DNA of 64,000 nucleotides from Paenibacillus tundrae (GTDB lineage: Bacteria > Bacillota > Bacilli > Paenibacillales > Paenibacillaceae), in NCBI RefSeq assembly GCF_036884255.1, contig NZ_CP145605.1, positions 2,542,001-2,606,000 of the forward strand, given 5' to 3'. The translations under genes were made by a program, and so were the position numbers. This document shows positions 53,679 through 61,722 of this stretch, piece by piece. The notes under the pieces were generated by a model, which searched no databases, was not told the origin of the DNA, and saw nothing but the letters and a program-made list of their open reading frames with translations. Positions within the stretch are counted from its first letter, which is position 1, and every line of letters starts with the position of its first letter.

Positions 53679-54689
53679 ATGAGCAGACTATTACAGTGGG
53701 GCATTCTGGGTACCTCGACGATTGCAAGAAATGCGGTTATACCGGCAATACAGCAGTCTGAGCGTGGCGAAGTGCTTGCCATTGCTAGTCGTAGTAAGGA
53801 GAAGGCTGATGCCATTGCAGAAGAATTGGACATTCCTAGATCCTACGGTAGTTACGAAGAGCTTATCGCGGACCCTGAGATTGAAGCAGTGTACATTCCT
53901 CTGCCGAATCATATGCATAAGGAATGGACAATCCGAGCAGCCCAAGCTGGAAAGCACGTTCTATGTGAGAAGCCTGCAGCATTGAATGCGGATGAAAGCT
54001 CCGAAATGATACAAATATGCAAAGAGTATGGCGTTATCTTCGCTGAAGCAATTATGTATCGCTACCATCCTAAGCATAGACGGGTAGAGGAGATCATTGC
54101 CAGTGGTGAGATTGGAACCGTTCGAGCCATTCATGGTAATTTTACGTGCAATACCGCAGATGATAAGGAAAATGTGAGATTCAAACGTGAAATGGGCGGC
54201 GGATCATTGTTTGACCTAGGTGTATACCCAATCTCCGCAGCACGTATGTATCTTGGGCAGGAACCAGAGGCGGTTACGGTACATGCGCTATTTTCCGATG
54301 AACATGATGGTGTAGATATGATGGCCTCAGGCTTAATTGAGTTTCCTGAAGGTGTCGCCTTAACCTTTGATTGTGGAATGTGGGCTTCTGGTCGAGCCGA
54401 GATGGAGATTCTCGGTACAGATGGTCGTATTGAACTACCGAAGGTGTTTGGCTGGGAGAACAGTGATATTCCACCACAGATCATTGTGCATACCGATTCC
54501 GTAAGTCGTGAGGAGCGTGTATCCGTTTCTAATTCGTTTGTTCTGCAAGCAGAGACGTTTGCTTCGGCTGTGCTTGAGGGTACGCCTTTACCTTTTGAAC
54601 CCGAAAATACAGTGAATAATATGCGTGTCATTGATGCTTGTCTGGAATCAGCAAGAACACGTCAGCGGATAGTGATTAACAAAGCATAG
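53679..54689 (+). CDS. Gfo/Idh/MocA-family oxidoreductase
   Basis: A 336-aa NAD(P)-dependent oxidoreductase: Rossmann motif GILGTSTIARNAVIPA, conserved EKPA, and the C-terminal alpha/beta domain with the DLGVYPI motif. Probable sugar or inositol-type substrate, not further defined. GGAAGATAAGC precedes the ATG. It is two bases downstream of the rtp homologue, so they are likely co-transcribed, an odd pairing. Confidence 0.88.
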   Translation: MSRLLQWGILGTSTIARNAVIPAIQQSERGEVLAIASRSKEKADAIAEELDIPRSYGSYEELIADPEIEAVYIPLPNHMHKEWTIRAAQAGKHVLCEKPAALNADESSEMIQICKEYGVIFAEAIMYRYHPKHRRVEEIIASGEIGTVRAIHGNFTCNTADDKENVRFKREMGGGSLFDLGVYPISAARMYLGQEPEAVTVHALFSDEHDGVDMMASGLIEFPEGVALTFDCGMWASGRAEMEILGTDGRIELPKVFGWENSDIPPQIIVHTDSVSREERVSVSNSFVLQAETFASAVLEGTPLPFEPENTVNNMRVIDACLESARTRQRIVINKA

Positions 54690-54749
54690 GTTTCCATACC
54701 ACCTGCCACCTTTTGCGTTGTTAACTTGGCACTACCATATAGCTTAATA

Positions 54750-54784
54750 CAGGCTCCATCCTTCGGGATGAGGGTCTTTTTTGT
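54750..54784 (+). terminator. Terminator after the oxidoreductase gene
   Basis: CATCC-TTCG-GGATG hairpin with flanking pairing, then GGGTCTTTTTT. Confidence 0.7.
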
Positions 54785-54912
54785 ATGTTTATTGCCGTTT
54801 AGTTGTAGAGAAGTAATAGGGAATTGTTGTTGGTGAAAAGCGAAGTAAACAATCGTTCTAAGAACTGACGATAAAATTATTTTCACGAAGGGGTTGTTTT
54901 TCGTTAAAGATT

Positions 54913-54948
54913 CGTTAAAATAATATTAACATTAAAAATATTTTAACG
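54913..54948 (+). promoter_or_regulatory. Inverted repeat upstream of the MFS gene
   Basis: CGTTAAAATA (54913-54922) and TATTTTAACG (54939-54948) are perfect 10-bp arms with a 16-nt AT-rich spacer, ending 18 bases before the MFS start. It may be the operator of the regulator encoded just downstream of the transporter. Confidence 0.6.
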
Positions 54949-54966
54949 TTGAAAGGCGGATTAACA

Positions 54967-56259
54967 ATGAGTGAAGGTATAGTGGTACGCAAGCAGGGAA
55001 TTGGAGAATTGTTACGTATCAGACCGTACGTGCAGTTTATGCTAGGCAAGGTTATCGCTAGGTTTGGTGATTCGATTGATTCAATCGCTTATAGCTGGAT
55101 GGTGTATATGTTAACGGGTTCGAAGTTGCTAATGGGGACACTGCTCGCGGTTAATTTCTTGCCTAATATTCTGCTGGGTCTGTTCGTAGGAGCACTGGTT
55201 GACCGAATGTCGCCTAAAAAAGTGATTGTACTCACCAATGCGGGGCGTGGATTACTTGTTGGTATCACAGCTTTGTTGTTTGGTTTGGGTCAATTGCAAG
55301 TATGGCATCTGTTCGTTGTAACCATCCTGATCTCGCTTCTAGAGTGCTTCACTTCGCCTGCAGAGGTATCCAGTGTACCGCGGTTATTGCCTCAATCCAT
55401 GTTGCTTTCCGGTAATGCGATGTCGTCTTCAGCGTCAAGAGTGGCAGAGCTTGCAGGACTTGCGTTGGCAGGGGCGCTCATTGCAACAGCAGGCATTGCA
55501 TGGACTATTTTTATCGATGCTGTATTGTTCGCCTTAAGCGCAATATGCATGAGTCGTGTTGTGTATCCAACCAGCAATACATCGTCTAAGCATGAGAATC
55601 GAGCTATACATGATGATTCGGTGAATCAGTCTTCTAACGCCAAAAGTATATTTTCCGAAATGATGGATGCCTTTCTTTTTGTTCGTAAACATGTCCTTCT
55701 GCTCATCGTCTCCATCTTGTTTGCTTTCGTCAATTTCTGTCTAATGCCCTTTAATGTTCTACGAACGCCGTATGTCATGGAGACACTTCAGGCAGGAGCG
55801 GGCGGATTGAGTCTGCTTAGTGGACTGATGGTAGGGGGAATGGTGCTTAGTGGGCTATGGATGTCACATGCAGGAGCGAATTATCGTAAAAGCATGCTGG
55901 TCATTAGCGGCATTGTCATGCTCGGTCTTAGTTATGCATTAACTGCACTGCCTGCCTATATGTCGGACTACCAATTGCCTGCTGCCGCCGCCTGCTGCTT
56001 GCTGATGGGATTCGGGATCCCACTCGCTACGACACCACTTGCCTCTTATCTGATGGAGGTTACCCCTTCCGAGATGCTCGGTAGAGTATCAGCTCTTCAA
56101 AGTATGTTATGTCTCAGTGTTGTTCCGCTTGGTAGTTTGGCTGCTGGAGCGCTGGCGGAGTGGATTGCATTGCCTGTACTGTTCATCGTATTTGGTCTGC
56201 TGCTTGCGTTGTCTGTTATTATGATTCTTTTTAGCAAAAGTTTTCGGCAGATGTCGTGA
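54967..56259 (+). CDS. MFS transporter
   Basis: A 430-aa protein with 12 predicted helices of the MFS_3/enterobactin-exporter type (RFGDSIDSIAYSWMVYMLTGS, LVDRMSPKKVIVLTN). Probably drug or siderophore efflux. AAAGGCGG favours ATG 54967. A central hydrophilic loop (about 195-225) separates the halves. The ArsR-type regulator 160 bases downstream is a likely partner. Confidence 0.88.
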   Translation: MSEGIVVRKQGIGELLRIRPYVQFMLGKVIARFGDSIDSIAYSWMVYMLTGSKLLMGTLLAVNFLPNILLGLFVGALVDRMSPKKVIVLTNAGRGLLVGITALLFGLGQLQVWHLFVVTILISLLECFTSPAEVSSVPRLLPQSMLLSGNAMSSSASRVAELAGLALAGALIATAGIAWTIFIDAVLFALSAICMSRVVYPTSNTSSKHENRAIHDDSVNQSSNAKSIFSEMMDAFLFVRKHVLLLIVSILFAFVNFCLMPFNVLRTPYVMETLQAGAGGLSLLSGLMVGGMVLSGLWMSHAGANYRKSMLVISGIVMLGLSYALTALPAYMSDYQLPAAAACCLLMGFGIPLATTPLASYLMEVTPSEMLGRVSALQSMLCLSVVPLGSLAAGALAEWIALPVLFIVFGLLLALSVIMILFSKSFRQMS

Positions 56260-56422
56260 ATGAAGGACATGGAATTCCGACGTCTAAGTTGTGAAAGTTC
56301 ACATTCGTTCTACTAAACAACACTAATGAGTCATTGACCTTTTCATATTCCGGAGCATTTTGACCAAAGTCCTGTTGGAACGGTATAATATAGAGATAAG
56401 CCCGGAAATGAGGATATAAGGG

Positions 56423-57043
56423 ATGCAGCACATTGTACTTTCAACAATAGAAGAGATCAAAGTGTATTCTGACCCGTACCGTATACAGATCATGAACACA
56501 TTTCGTAAACAGGGAAGACCCTCTACGGTGAAAGAAGTAGCTGATTTAATGGGAGAGGTGCCTGCGAAGGTACACTATCATGTGAAAAAGCTGGAGAAGA
56601 TCGGATTGCTTACCCTCGTCTCCACACGCGAAATCAATGGGATTATTGCCAAATACTACGAGCCTTTTGAAGGCGAGATTCATCTTCGGCATGAAGATGA
56701 GGGTGATTCACCGCTCAAGCAGGTCTTTCAATCGGAAACATTGAAGTTATTAAATGAAATGTATGAGCAGAGTCGTGAGAGGTTCATGAAACAGGCTAAT
56801 CAAGGTGATCGTATGTTCATCTCTGACATGACCTTATATGCAACGAATGAAGAAGCAGAGCAGCTCTTTAAGGATATTACGAAGTTATGCGAGCCTTATT
56901 TTACAAATGATAAGAAACAAGATGCTCAAGAAGAGTTTCGGTTATTCTCCAGTTTGTCCAAACAATTGGAGGATGAGCCGGATTCAAAGACCGACGTAAA
57001 GCCGTCTAAGAAAAGGAAGTCCAGTTCTAAGCCGAAGTCATGA
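56423..57043 (+). CDS. ArsR-like HTH regulator
   Basis: A 206-aa protein: winged-helix HTH at residues 8-80 (SDPYRIQIMNTFRKQGRPSTVKEVADLMGE, KVHYHVKKLEKIGLL), a helical domain, and a Lys/Ser-rich tail (KPSKKRKSSSKPKS). The family often controls neighbouring efflux genes. AGGATATAAGGG precedes ATG 56423. Confidence 0.82.
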   Translation: MQHIVLSTIEEIKVYSDPYRIQIMNTFRKQGRPSTVKEVADLMGEVPAKVHYHVKKLEKIGLLTLVSTREINGIIAKYYEPFEGEIHLRHEDEGDSPLKQVFQSETLKLLNEMYEQSRERFMKQANQGDRMFISDMTLYATNEEAEQLFKDITKLCEPYFTNDKKQDAQEEFRLFSSLSKQLEDEPDSKTDVKPSKKRKSSSKPKS

Positions 57044-57154
57044 TCAGGTTCAGTCTTAGAGGAATTGGATTCGTTCAGACCTCCTGATTAACTAACCGCA
57101 ATGTTATCTGAAGATGAGCAAGGGGTATTATAAGACAAGTGGATGTGAACGTAG

Positions 57155-57181
57155 AAAAAAGCCGCCAATGGCGGCTTTTTC
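57155..57181. terminator. Bidirectional terminator
   Basis: AAAAAAGCCGCC-AAT-GGCGGCTTTTT between convergent genes. Confidence 0.9.
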
Positions 57182-57274
57182 ATGCGTGCTCAGAACAATC
57201 GCTGAGCGGCAAGGGTAGTATCGCTGACCAACAGATCAGTTAACCAATTCCATGTAGAATATTATGATTGAAGA

Positions 57275-57841
57275 CTACATGTTCTCATCATAATCTCTTA
57301 CTTCGCGTTTGGCTGCTGTTGCTGGAGAATTGGACGTGCCATACTCGCTGACCGCTTCCCATGCGTCTGCATGATCGAATTTACCTGCATTACGCTGTCT
57401 GACCTCACCAGCACCAGTTGGAGGCATGGTCATCACTTCTTCCTCGACAGGGCGATCGTTGCTTAGATCACGCTGTGGGGTATCGTCAATACAGTAGGCG
57501 GTGTAAGGGATGGCTTCCAGTCGTTCAAATGGTATATCCTTACCACAGGTGATACAGGTTCCATAAGAACCATCTTCAATTCGTTCCAACGCCTCGTTCA
57601 CCTGATCGAATTCATCGCTCAAGGTATCATCTACGGCGAGATCCCGGCTACGCTCAAACGTTTCTGTACCTGCATCTGCTGGATGGTTATCGTATGATGA
57701 CAGCTCACCGGTTGAATCTTTGAGAGATTCTGCTGGAGCTCCATCTTCCATGCTGGATTCAAAATGGCGCTGTAAATTTTCACGTTGCTCCAAAAGAGCA
57801 TCCTTTAATTGGTGAAGTTGATCTTTCGTTAATGTACTCAT
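57275..57841 (-). CDS. DksA/TraR-type zinc-finger protein (YteA family)
   Basis: A 188-aa protein: a helical N-terminus (TKDQLHQLKDALLEQRENLQ), a Gly/Asp-rich middle and a zinc-ribbon region CITCGKDIPFERLEAIPYTAYC. Three cysteines are visible; the fourth ligand seems replaced by Asp (CIDD). YteA-family proteins are expressed during sporulation. AAAGGAGCAA precedes the ATG. Function unknown. Confidence 0.85.
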   Translation of the reverse strand: MSTLTKDQLHQLKDALLEQRENLQRHFESSMEDGAPAESLKDSTGELSSYDNHPADAGTETFERSRDLAVDDTLSDEFDQVNEALERIEDGSYGTCITCGKDIPFERLEAIPYTAYCIDDTPQRDLSNDRPVEEEVMTMPPTGAGEVRQRNAGKFDHADAWEAVSEYGTSNSPATAAKREVRDYDENM

Positions 57842-58047
57842 ATCGACTTGCTCCTTTCCCGTAATGGGTGTGTAGTCAGTCCTTACCCGATTTTAACGAG
57901 GAGCAATCATGTTTTGCTTGAAATAGAGGCTACGCTGGTTTCATATCTGAACGATAATGTGTTATAAAAAATAGAGAGAGAAATGCCGCAGACCCATAAA
58001 ATTCATATGGAAGTTGCTGCGCATTTGATATAATGGAGGTTGTCATT

Positions 58048-58425
58048 ATGGATGAACATATGAAACGAAGATTGGATAAACAAAGACAATTGTTCAAGCA
58101 ACTTGGCGTGCAGCTCGATGCATTGTCAATTCATGAGAAACAATTTAACTATAAACTTCGCGGATATGACCCTGACGAGGTTGATGCATACCTAGACTTG
58201 GTCATCAAAGACTATGAGCGTTTCTACGCCAACATAGCGGATCTGATGGATAAGTGGCAGGAGCAGCAGATCGTCATCCGGGATCTGAAGTCGACGGCCA
58301 AGCCGGTAGATGATCCAACGAAGATTGACCGTAAACAACTAGATGATATTGTGAAGCAACTTGAATATAGTGTTCGGCAGCTCAAAATCAGGGCACGTCC
58401 TGAACAGAACCTATTTCCTGAATAA
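58048..58425 (+). CDS. DivIVA-domain protein
   Basis: A 125-aa protein with the DivIVA/GpsB N-terminal motif FNYKLRGYDPDEVDAYLDLVIKDYE followed by a coiled coil and a short C-terminal region. It probably localises to membranes or division sites. GGAGGT seven bases upstream supports ATG 58048; TATAAT at 58028-58033 overlaps the start of the same stretch but is too close to be its promoter. It is shorter than DivIVA and like GpsB in size. Confidence 0.82.
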   Translation: MDEHMKRRLDKQRQLFKQLGVQLDALSIHEKQFNYKLRGYDPDEVDAYLDLVIKDYERFYANIADLMDKWQEQQIVIRDLKSTAKPVDDPTKIDRKQLDDIVKQLEYSVRQLKIRARPEQNLFPE

Positions 58426-58511
58426 ATAAACAGCGAGTTGCGCTTCTAAAATGTTATGGATTAAACAAGCATCTGAAATTAATGTTTGGAAATGTTAATA
58501 ATAAAAGTGCG

Positions 58512-58717
58512 TGTTCAAAAAGGACGGTTTTCAGTACCAAGAAGATGGGATGAAGCTAGAAATGGAGTAGCGAAGCGTAGGATAAACTACGTGAGCAACT
58601 ACATTGTTTCCGAAGGAAACAACCTTCGTGAGCGTCTACTTATTTCAGCTGAGTTCCATATTTGACGCTGAGATGCCAACAGGCATCCTTCGTAATCAAA
58701 AGCGTTTTTTTTGAACA
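58512..58717. mobile_element. MITE-like repeat, copy 2
   Basis: 206 bp, bounded by TGTTCAAAAAG and TTTTTTTTGAACA, matching copy 1 (30861-31064) from end to end with scattered substitutions and one- to two-base indels. The AAAAGGTGG next to its right border serves as ribosome binding site of the Rrf2-type gene. No ORF inside. Confidence 0.75.
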
Positions 58718-58738
58718 ACCTCTAAAAGGTGGTTAATC

Positions 58739-59173
58739 ATGAGTACTCATTTTTCGGTCAGTGTGCATTGCTTGTTGCTGTTGTCCTTGGATGCCCCTGA
58801 ACGAATCACTTCTGCAATGATCGCAGGTAGTATTAATACGAACCCTGTCGTCGTTAGACGTATTCTAGGTGGGCTGAAAAAGGTAGGTCTTGTGGATTCT
58901 TCTCCAGGAACAAGAGGATTCTATCTAGCGAAACCTTCCAGTGAAATTACGTTAGCCATGATCTACGAAGCTGCTAAGGATGAAGGGCCTCTCTTTCCGA
59001 TTCACGGCAATTGCAATCCAGACTGTAATGTAGGTTTACGGATCGATGGATTGCTGAACAATCTATATAAGGTAGCTGAAGAGAAGGTACAGCAGTTTTT
59101 TGCATCAATTACCCTTGAAGATATGGAACGCTCTTGTTTGGAGATGGACGAGGTTTCAACGCCGGCGCAGTGA
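58739..59173 (+). CDS. Rrf2-family transcriptional regulator
   Basis: A 144-aa Rrf2 HTH protein (FSVSVHCLLLLSLDAPERITSAMIAGSINTNPVVVRRILGGLKK). Two cysteines are present (GNCNPDC), a variant of the IscR/NsrR cluster region; YwnA-like members lack the Fe-S cluster. The MITE-like repeat directly upstream probably contributes promoter or leader. Its target genes are not evident; the next gene is a phosphoesterase. Confidence 0.88.
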   Translation: MSTHFSVSVHCLLLLSLDAPERITSAMIAGSINTNPVVVRRILGGLKKVGLVDSSPGTRGFYLAKPSSEITLAMIYEAAKDEGPLFPIHGNCNPDCNVGLRIDGLLNNLYKVAEEKVQQFFASITLEDMERSCLEMDEVSTPAQ

Positions 59174-59217
59174 TGGAAACCCATTCTAGGTACAGAGATA
59201 GGAAGGTGTGCAGTAAC

Positions 59218-59715
59218 ATGAAAATTATCGTGGTCTCGGATACGCACTTACCCAGAAGAGCACGTGAATTGCCTGAGCCTCTAGTACAAGAGCTGTCTGA
59301 TGCTGATCTTATTTTGCATGCAGGCGATTGGTCTGACTGGAGTGTGTACAAACTGCTAAGCAACTATGCGCCAGTAGCCGGTGTTACAGGCAATACGGAT
59401 CCTCCTGAAGTTGCGGATAAGCTTGGATTTTCTCGTATTGTCGAGGCAGATGGTCTTCGGATTGGGCTCGTGCACGGTCATCAGGGCTCAAAGTCGACAG
59501 AACAAAATGCCATTCAGACCTTTGCAGGACAGCAAGTGGACGCTATCGTATATGGACACTCGCATATCCCGGTTATGCATACGGTGGATGACGTGTTGGT
59601 GTTCAACCCTGGTTCACCTACGGATCGGCGTTTTCAGAAACAGTATTCGTTTGGCATTATGAAAACACATCTTGGCAAGCTACAGGCAGAACATGTATTT
59701 TTTGATCGGAAGTAA
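59218..59715 (+). CDS. YfcE/YsnB-type metallophosphoesterase
   Basis: A 165-aa phosphodiesterase. Metal-binding motifs SDTHLP, HAGDWSD, GNTDP, HGHQGS and YGHSHIP are all present. It hydrolyses phosphodiesters in vitro in this family; the physiological substrate is unknown. GGAAGGTG precedes ATG 59218; the longer frame from 59134 overlaps the Rrf2 gene without a ribosome binding site. Confidence 0.9.
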   Translation: MKIIVVSDTHLPRRARELPEPLVQELSDADLILHAGDWSDWSVYKLLSNYAPVAGVTGNTDPPEVADKLGFSRIVEADGLRIGLVHGHQGSKSTEQNAIQTFAGQQVDAIVYGHSHIPVMHTVDDVLVFNPGSPTDRRFQKQYSFGIMKTHLGKLQAEHVFFDRK

Positions 59716-59770
59716 GTGAGCTGTGAGATGAGTTAGTTCACATTCCAATGCTATTAATGTTGTGATTAGA

Positions 59771-59815
59771 CAAAGTGCCGATATTCTCTTGAGAAGAGAG
59801 TATCGGCACTTTTTT
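59771..59815. terminator. Bidirectional terminator
   Basis: AAGTGCCGATA...TCTCT pairs with AGAGAG...TATCGGCACTT around TGAGA, then TTTTTT; serves both convergent genes. Confidence 0.9.
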
Positions 59816-59829
59816 TTGTGAAAAGCTTT

Positions 59830-60540
59830 CTATGGATTTCTACGTTCTAAGCTTCTTTTATATAAATTGATATATTTGTACACATGATCAATGAGAAAAG
59901 GGATTGTACGATTTTTTATTACATATCTGTGCTCCTCTTCAATGGTACCAACGTATTCAGCATATGCATCTTGAACCGCAAGTTTTCCTAGATCTCCATG
60001 GACACATTTGTTTCTAATCTCTCGCAAAATCTCTGAATCGTTAAACCATGCATCTGTGACAATATCCTCGCTATACAATCTTTCGATGATTCTTGCTATA
60101 GTTATTTTCTCATTTTGTTCGTGCAATCGGATCATGCTCTCATATAACGTAAAGACATAGATATAAATTGAGTTATTATGTATTTCTTCTGGAGAAAGTG
60201 ACGCTTCCTCATTCATAATTCGATCTATAGTTTGTTTGCTTTCATTCATTCTGTTAGCGATTTGATGTTGGAACCGACCAAACTCGTTCATTTTCCTAGC
60301 ATATTCATTAATCTTCTCATCATCTAGCAAATTTTGCTCATGATCCTTTTTAAGGTTGGCTATTAATTGATCGTGTTTCTCCACCGTTATTGTTGCTGAT
60401 TCTGCCATTGAAGTTAGTGAATCCATCGTTTCTATCATTTCTTTGTGACGTGATTGGTTGAATTTTTTCATATACCGCTCTACAGCTTCAATTTGTTTTC
60501 TAATCGTTATTGATTTTTCGTTAAATTCAGATAATAGCAA
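59830..60540 (-). CDS. Coiled-coil protein with HEPN-like RNxxxH motif
   Basis: A helical, AT-rich gene product of 236 aa, beginning at TTG 60540 (GGAGG eight bases upstream); longer in-frame starts at ATG 60555 and TTG 60603 lack a good site. The N-terminal half is a coiled coil. The C-terminal half has ILREIRNKCVHGDLG with R-x4-H as in HEPN domains. No antitoxin-like partner is adjacent. Codon use is AT-richer than in neighbours, a hint of transfer. A 17-bp palindrome lies upstream of the proposed start. Confidence 0.6.
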   Translation of the reverse strand: MLLSEFNEKSITIRKQIEAVERYMKKFNQSRHKEMIETMDSLTSMAESATITVEKHDQLIANLKKDHEQNLLDDEKINEYARKMNEFGRFQHQIANRMNESKQTIDRIMNEEASLSPEEIHNNSIYIYVFTLYESMIRLHEQNEKITIARIIERLYSEDIVTDAWFNDSEILREIRNKCVHGDLGKLAVQDAYAEYVGTIEEEHRYVIKNRTIPFLIDHVYKYINLYKRSLERRNP

Positions 60541-60561
60541 TCCATATGCCTCCATTTCAAT

Positions 60562-60578
60562 GATGTAATTACTACATC
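60562..60578 (-). promoter_or_regulatory. Palindrome upstream of the HEPN-like gene
   Basis: GATGTAATTACTACATC, with perfect 6-bp arms GATGTA/TACATC, between a possible promoter and the GGAGG site. It may be an autoregulatory operator if TTG 60540 is the true start. Confidence 0.4.
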
Positions 60579-60732
60579 GTGAGATAATGTAAAGTTTTTT
60601 CAAGCCTCTATATTGTATCAGCTCCGCATGAGAAATCCACGCTCACTTTTTTCTTGATAACAAAGTGTTATCTCTGAATGGGGAAAATGGTCTAACTGTT
60701 ATCTCTTATTCATCTGTTAACGAAAAGACCTG

Positions 60733-60791
60733 TTGACTCTGTTCAGGGAGTGTTACAATGCGCTTACAACCTTAAAATGAATACGTTTACA
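60733..60791 (+). promoter_or_regulatory. Promoter with candidate CcpA cre site
   Basis: TTGACT (60733-60738), 15-nt spacer, TACAAT (60754-60759). Downstream, TGAATACGTTTACA (60778-60791) matches the cre consensus TGWAANCGNTNWCA at 13 of 14 positions, in a place where CcpA would act as a roadblock before the sugar operon. Confidence 0.65.
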
Positions 60792-60801
60792 TAAGGAGCT
60801 G

Positions 60802-61722
60802 ATGGGTTTGAAATGGTCAGTATTTACGGTGGCAACTCCTGATCTCAAAGCGGAAGAGCTAGCAGCATCGGCAGCTTCAGCCGGAATAGACGGGATTGAA
60901 TGGAGATTTCGCGGAATACCGGAAGATGCTCTGCAGGAAGAGCCATCCTATTGGCGGAACAATCGGTGCTCCATAGATCCCGCCTCATGGGAGGAACAAA
61001 CTCCGATATTCCGTGAGGCAGCGCACAAGCATGGAAGGAAATCCATTGCACTTGTACCATATCTGAGCTGTGGTGACTTGCCAGCAACCGAACAGGCATT
61101 TCAAGCGGCTAATTCGCTCGGTGCATCCATGATGCGTGTCGGTGTACCGGGATATAATCGCACTGCAAGTTATCCTGAGTTATATCGGGAGGCCGTGCGT
61201 TATCTGAGTGAAGTTCAGGAGATGGCTAAGCAATATAAGGTAAAGGCCTTAGTAGAGACACATCATCAGACGATTGCACCAAGTGCTTCTTTGGCCTATC
61301 GACTGGTTCAATCATTGGATGCAGAGCATGTAGGTGTGTTATATGATCCAGGCAACCTGGTGCATGAGGGATACGAAAATCATCGAATGGGATTAGAGTT
61401 ACTAGGTCCTTACCTCGCACATGTACATGTTAAAAATGCAGGATGGTTTCAGGATGAAGCTGTTGCGACATTTTCATCTGAACGACTGGGTGAAGATCAG
61501 AGTTCCTCACTAACAACGAAATGGAATTGTTCATGGCTTTCTTTGACAGAAGGCGTGGTGGATTGGGTGCAGGTTGTACGAGATTTACAAGCGGTTGGAT
61601 ACAATGGATATTACGGCATTGAGGATTTCAGTGGTGCGTTTAGCTCCGCTAAGATGTTACAGCATTTTACAGATGTATTTCAGGCTATTAAGCAACAACT
61701 TGAAGAGGAGGTTGGCGTATGA
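60802..61722 (+). CDS. Xylose-isomerase-like sugar phosphate isomerase/epimerase
   Basis: A 306-aa TIM-barrel AP-endonuclease-2/IolE-IolI type protein. Metal-ligand segments VETHHQT, VGVLYDPGN and HVHVKNA are present. It probably isomerises a keto sugar or inositol derivative. AAGGAG is only three bases from ATG 60802; TTG 60808 has better spacing. First gene of the operon; its stop overlaps the next start (ATGA). Confidence 0.85.
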   Translation: MGLKWSVFTVATPDLKAEELAASAASAGIDGIEWRFRGIPEDALQEEPSYWRNNRCSIDPASWEEQTPIFREAAHKHGRKSIALVPYLSCGDLPATEQAFQAANSLGASMMRVGVPGYNRTASYPELYREAVRYLSEVQEMAKQYKVKALVETHHQTIAPSASLAYRLVQSLDAEHVGVLYDPGNLVHEGYENHRMGLELLGPYLAHVHVKNAGWFQDEAVATFSSERLGEDQSSSLTTKWNCSWLSLTEGVVDWVQVVRDLQAVGYNGYYGIEDFSGAFSSAKMLQHFTDVFQAIKQQLEEEVGV

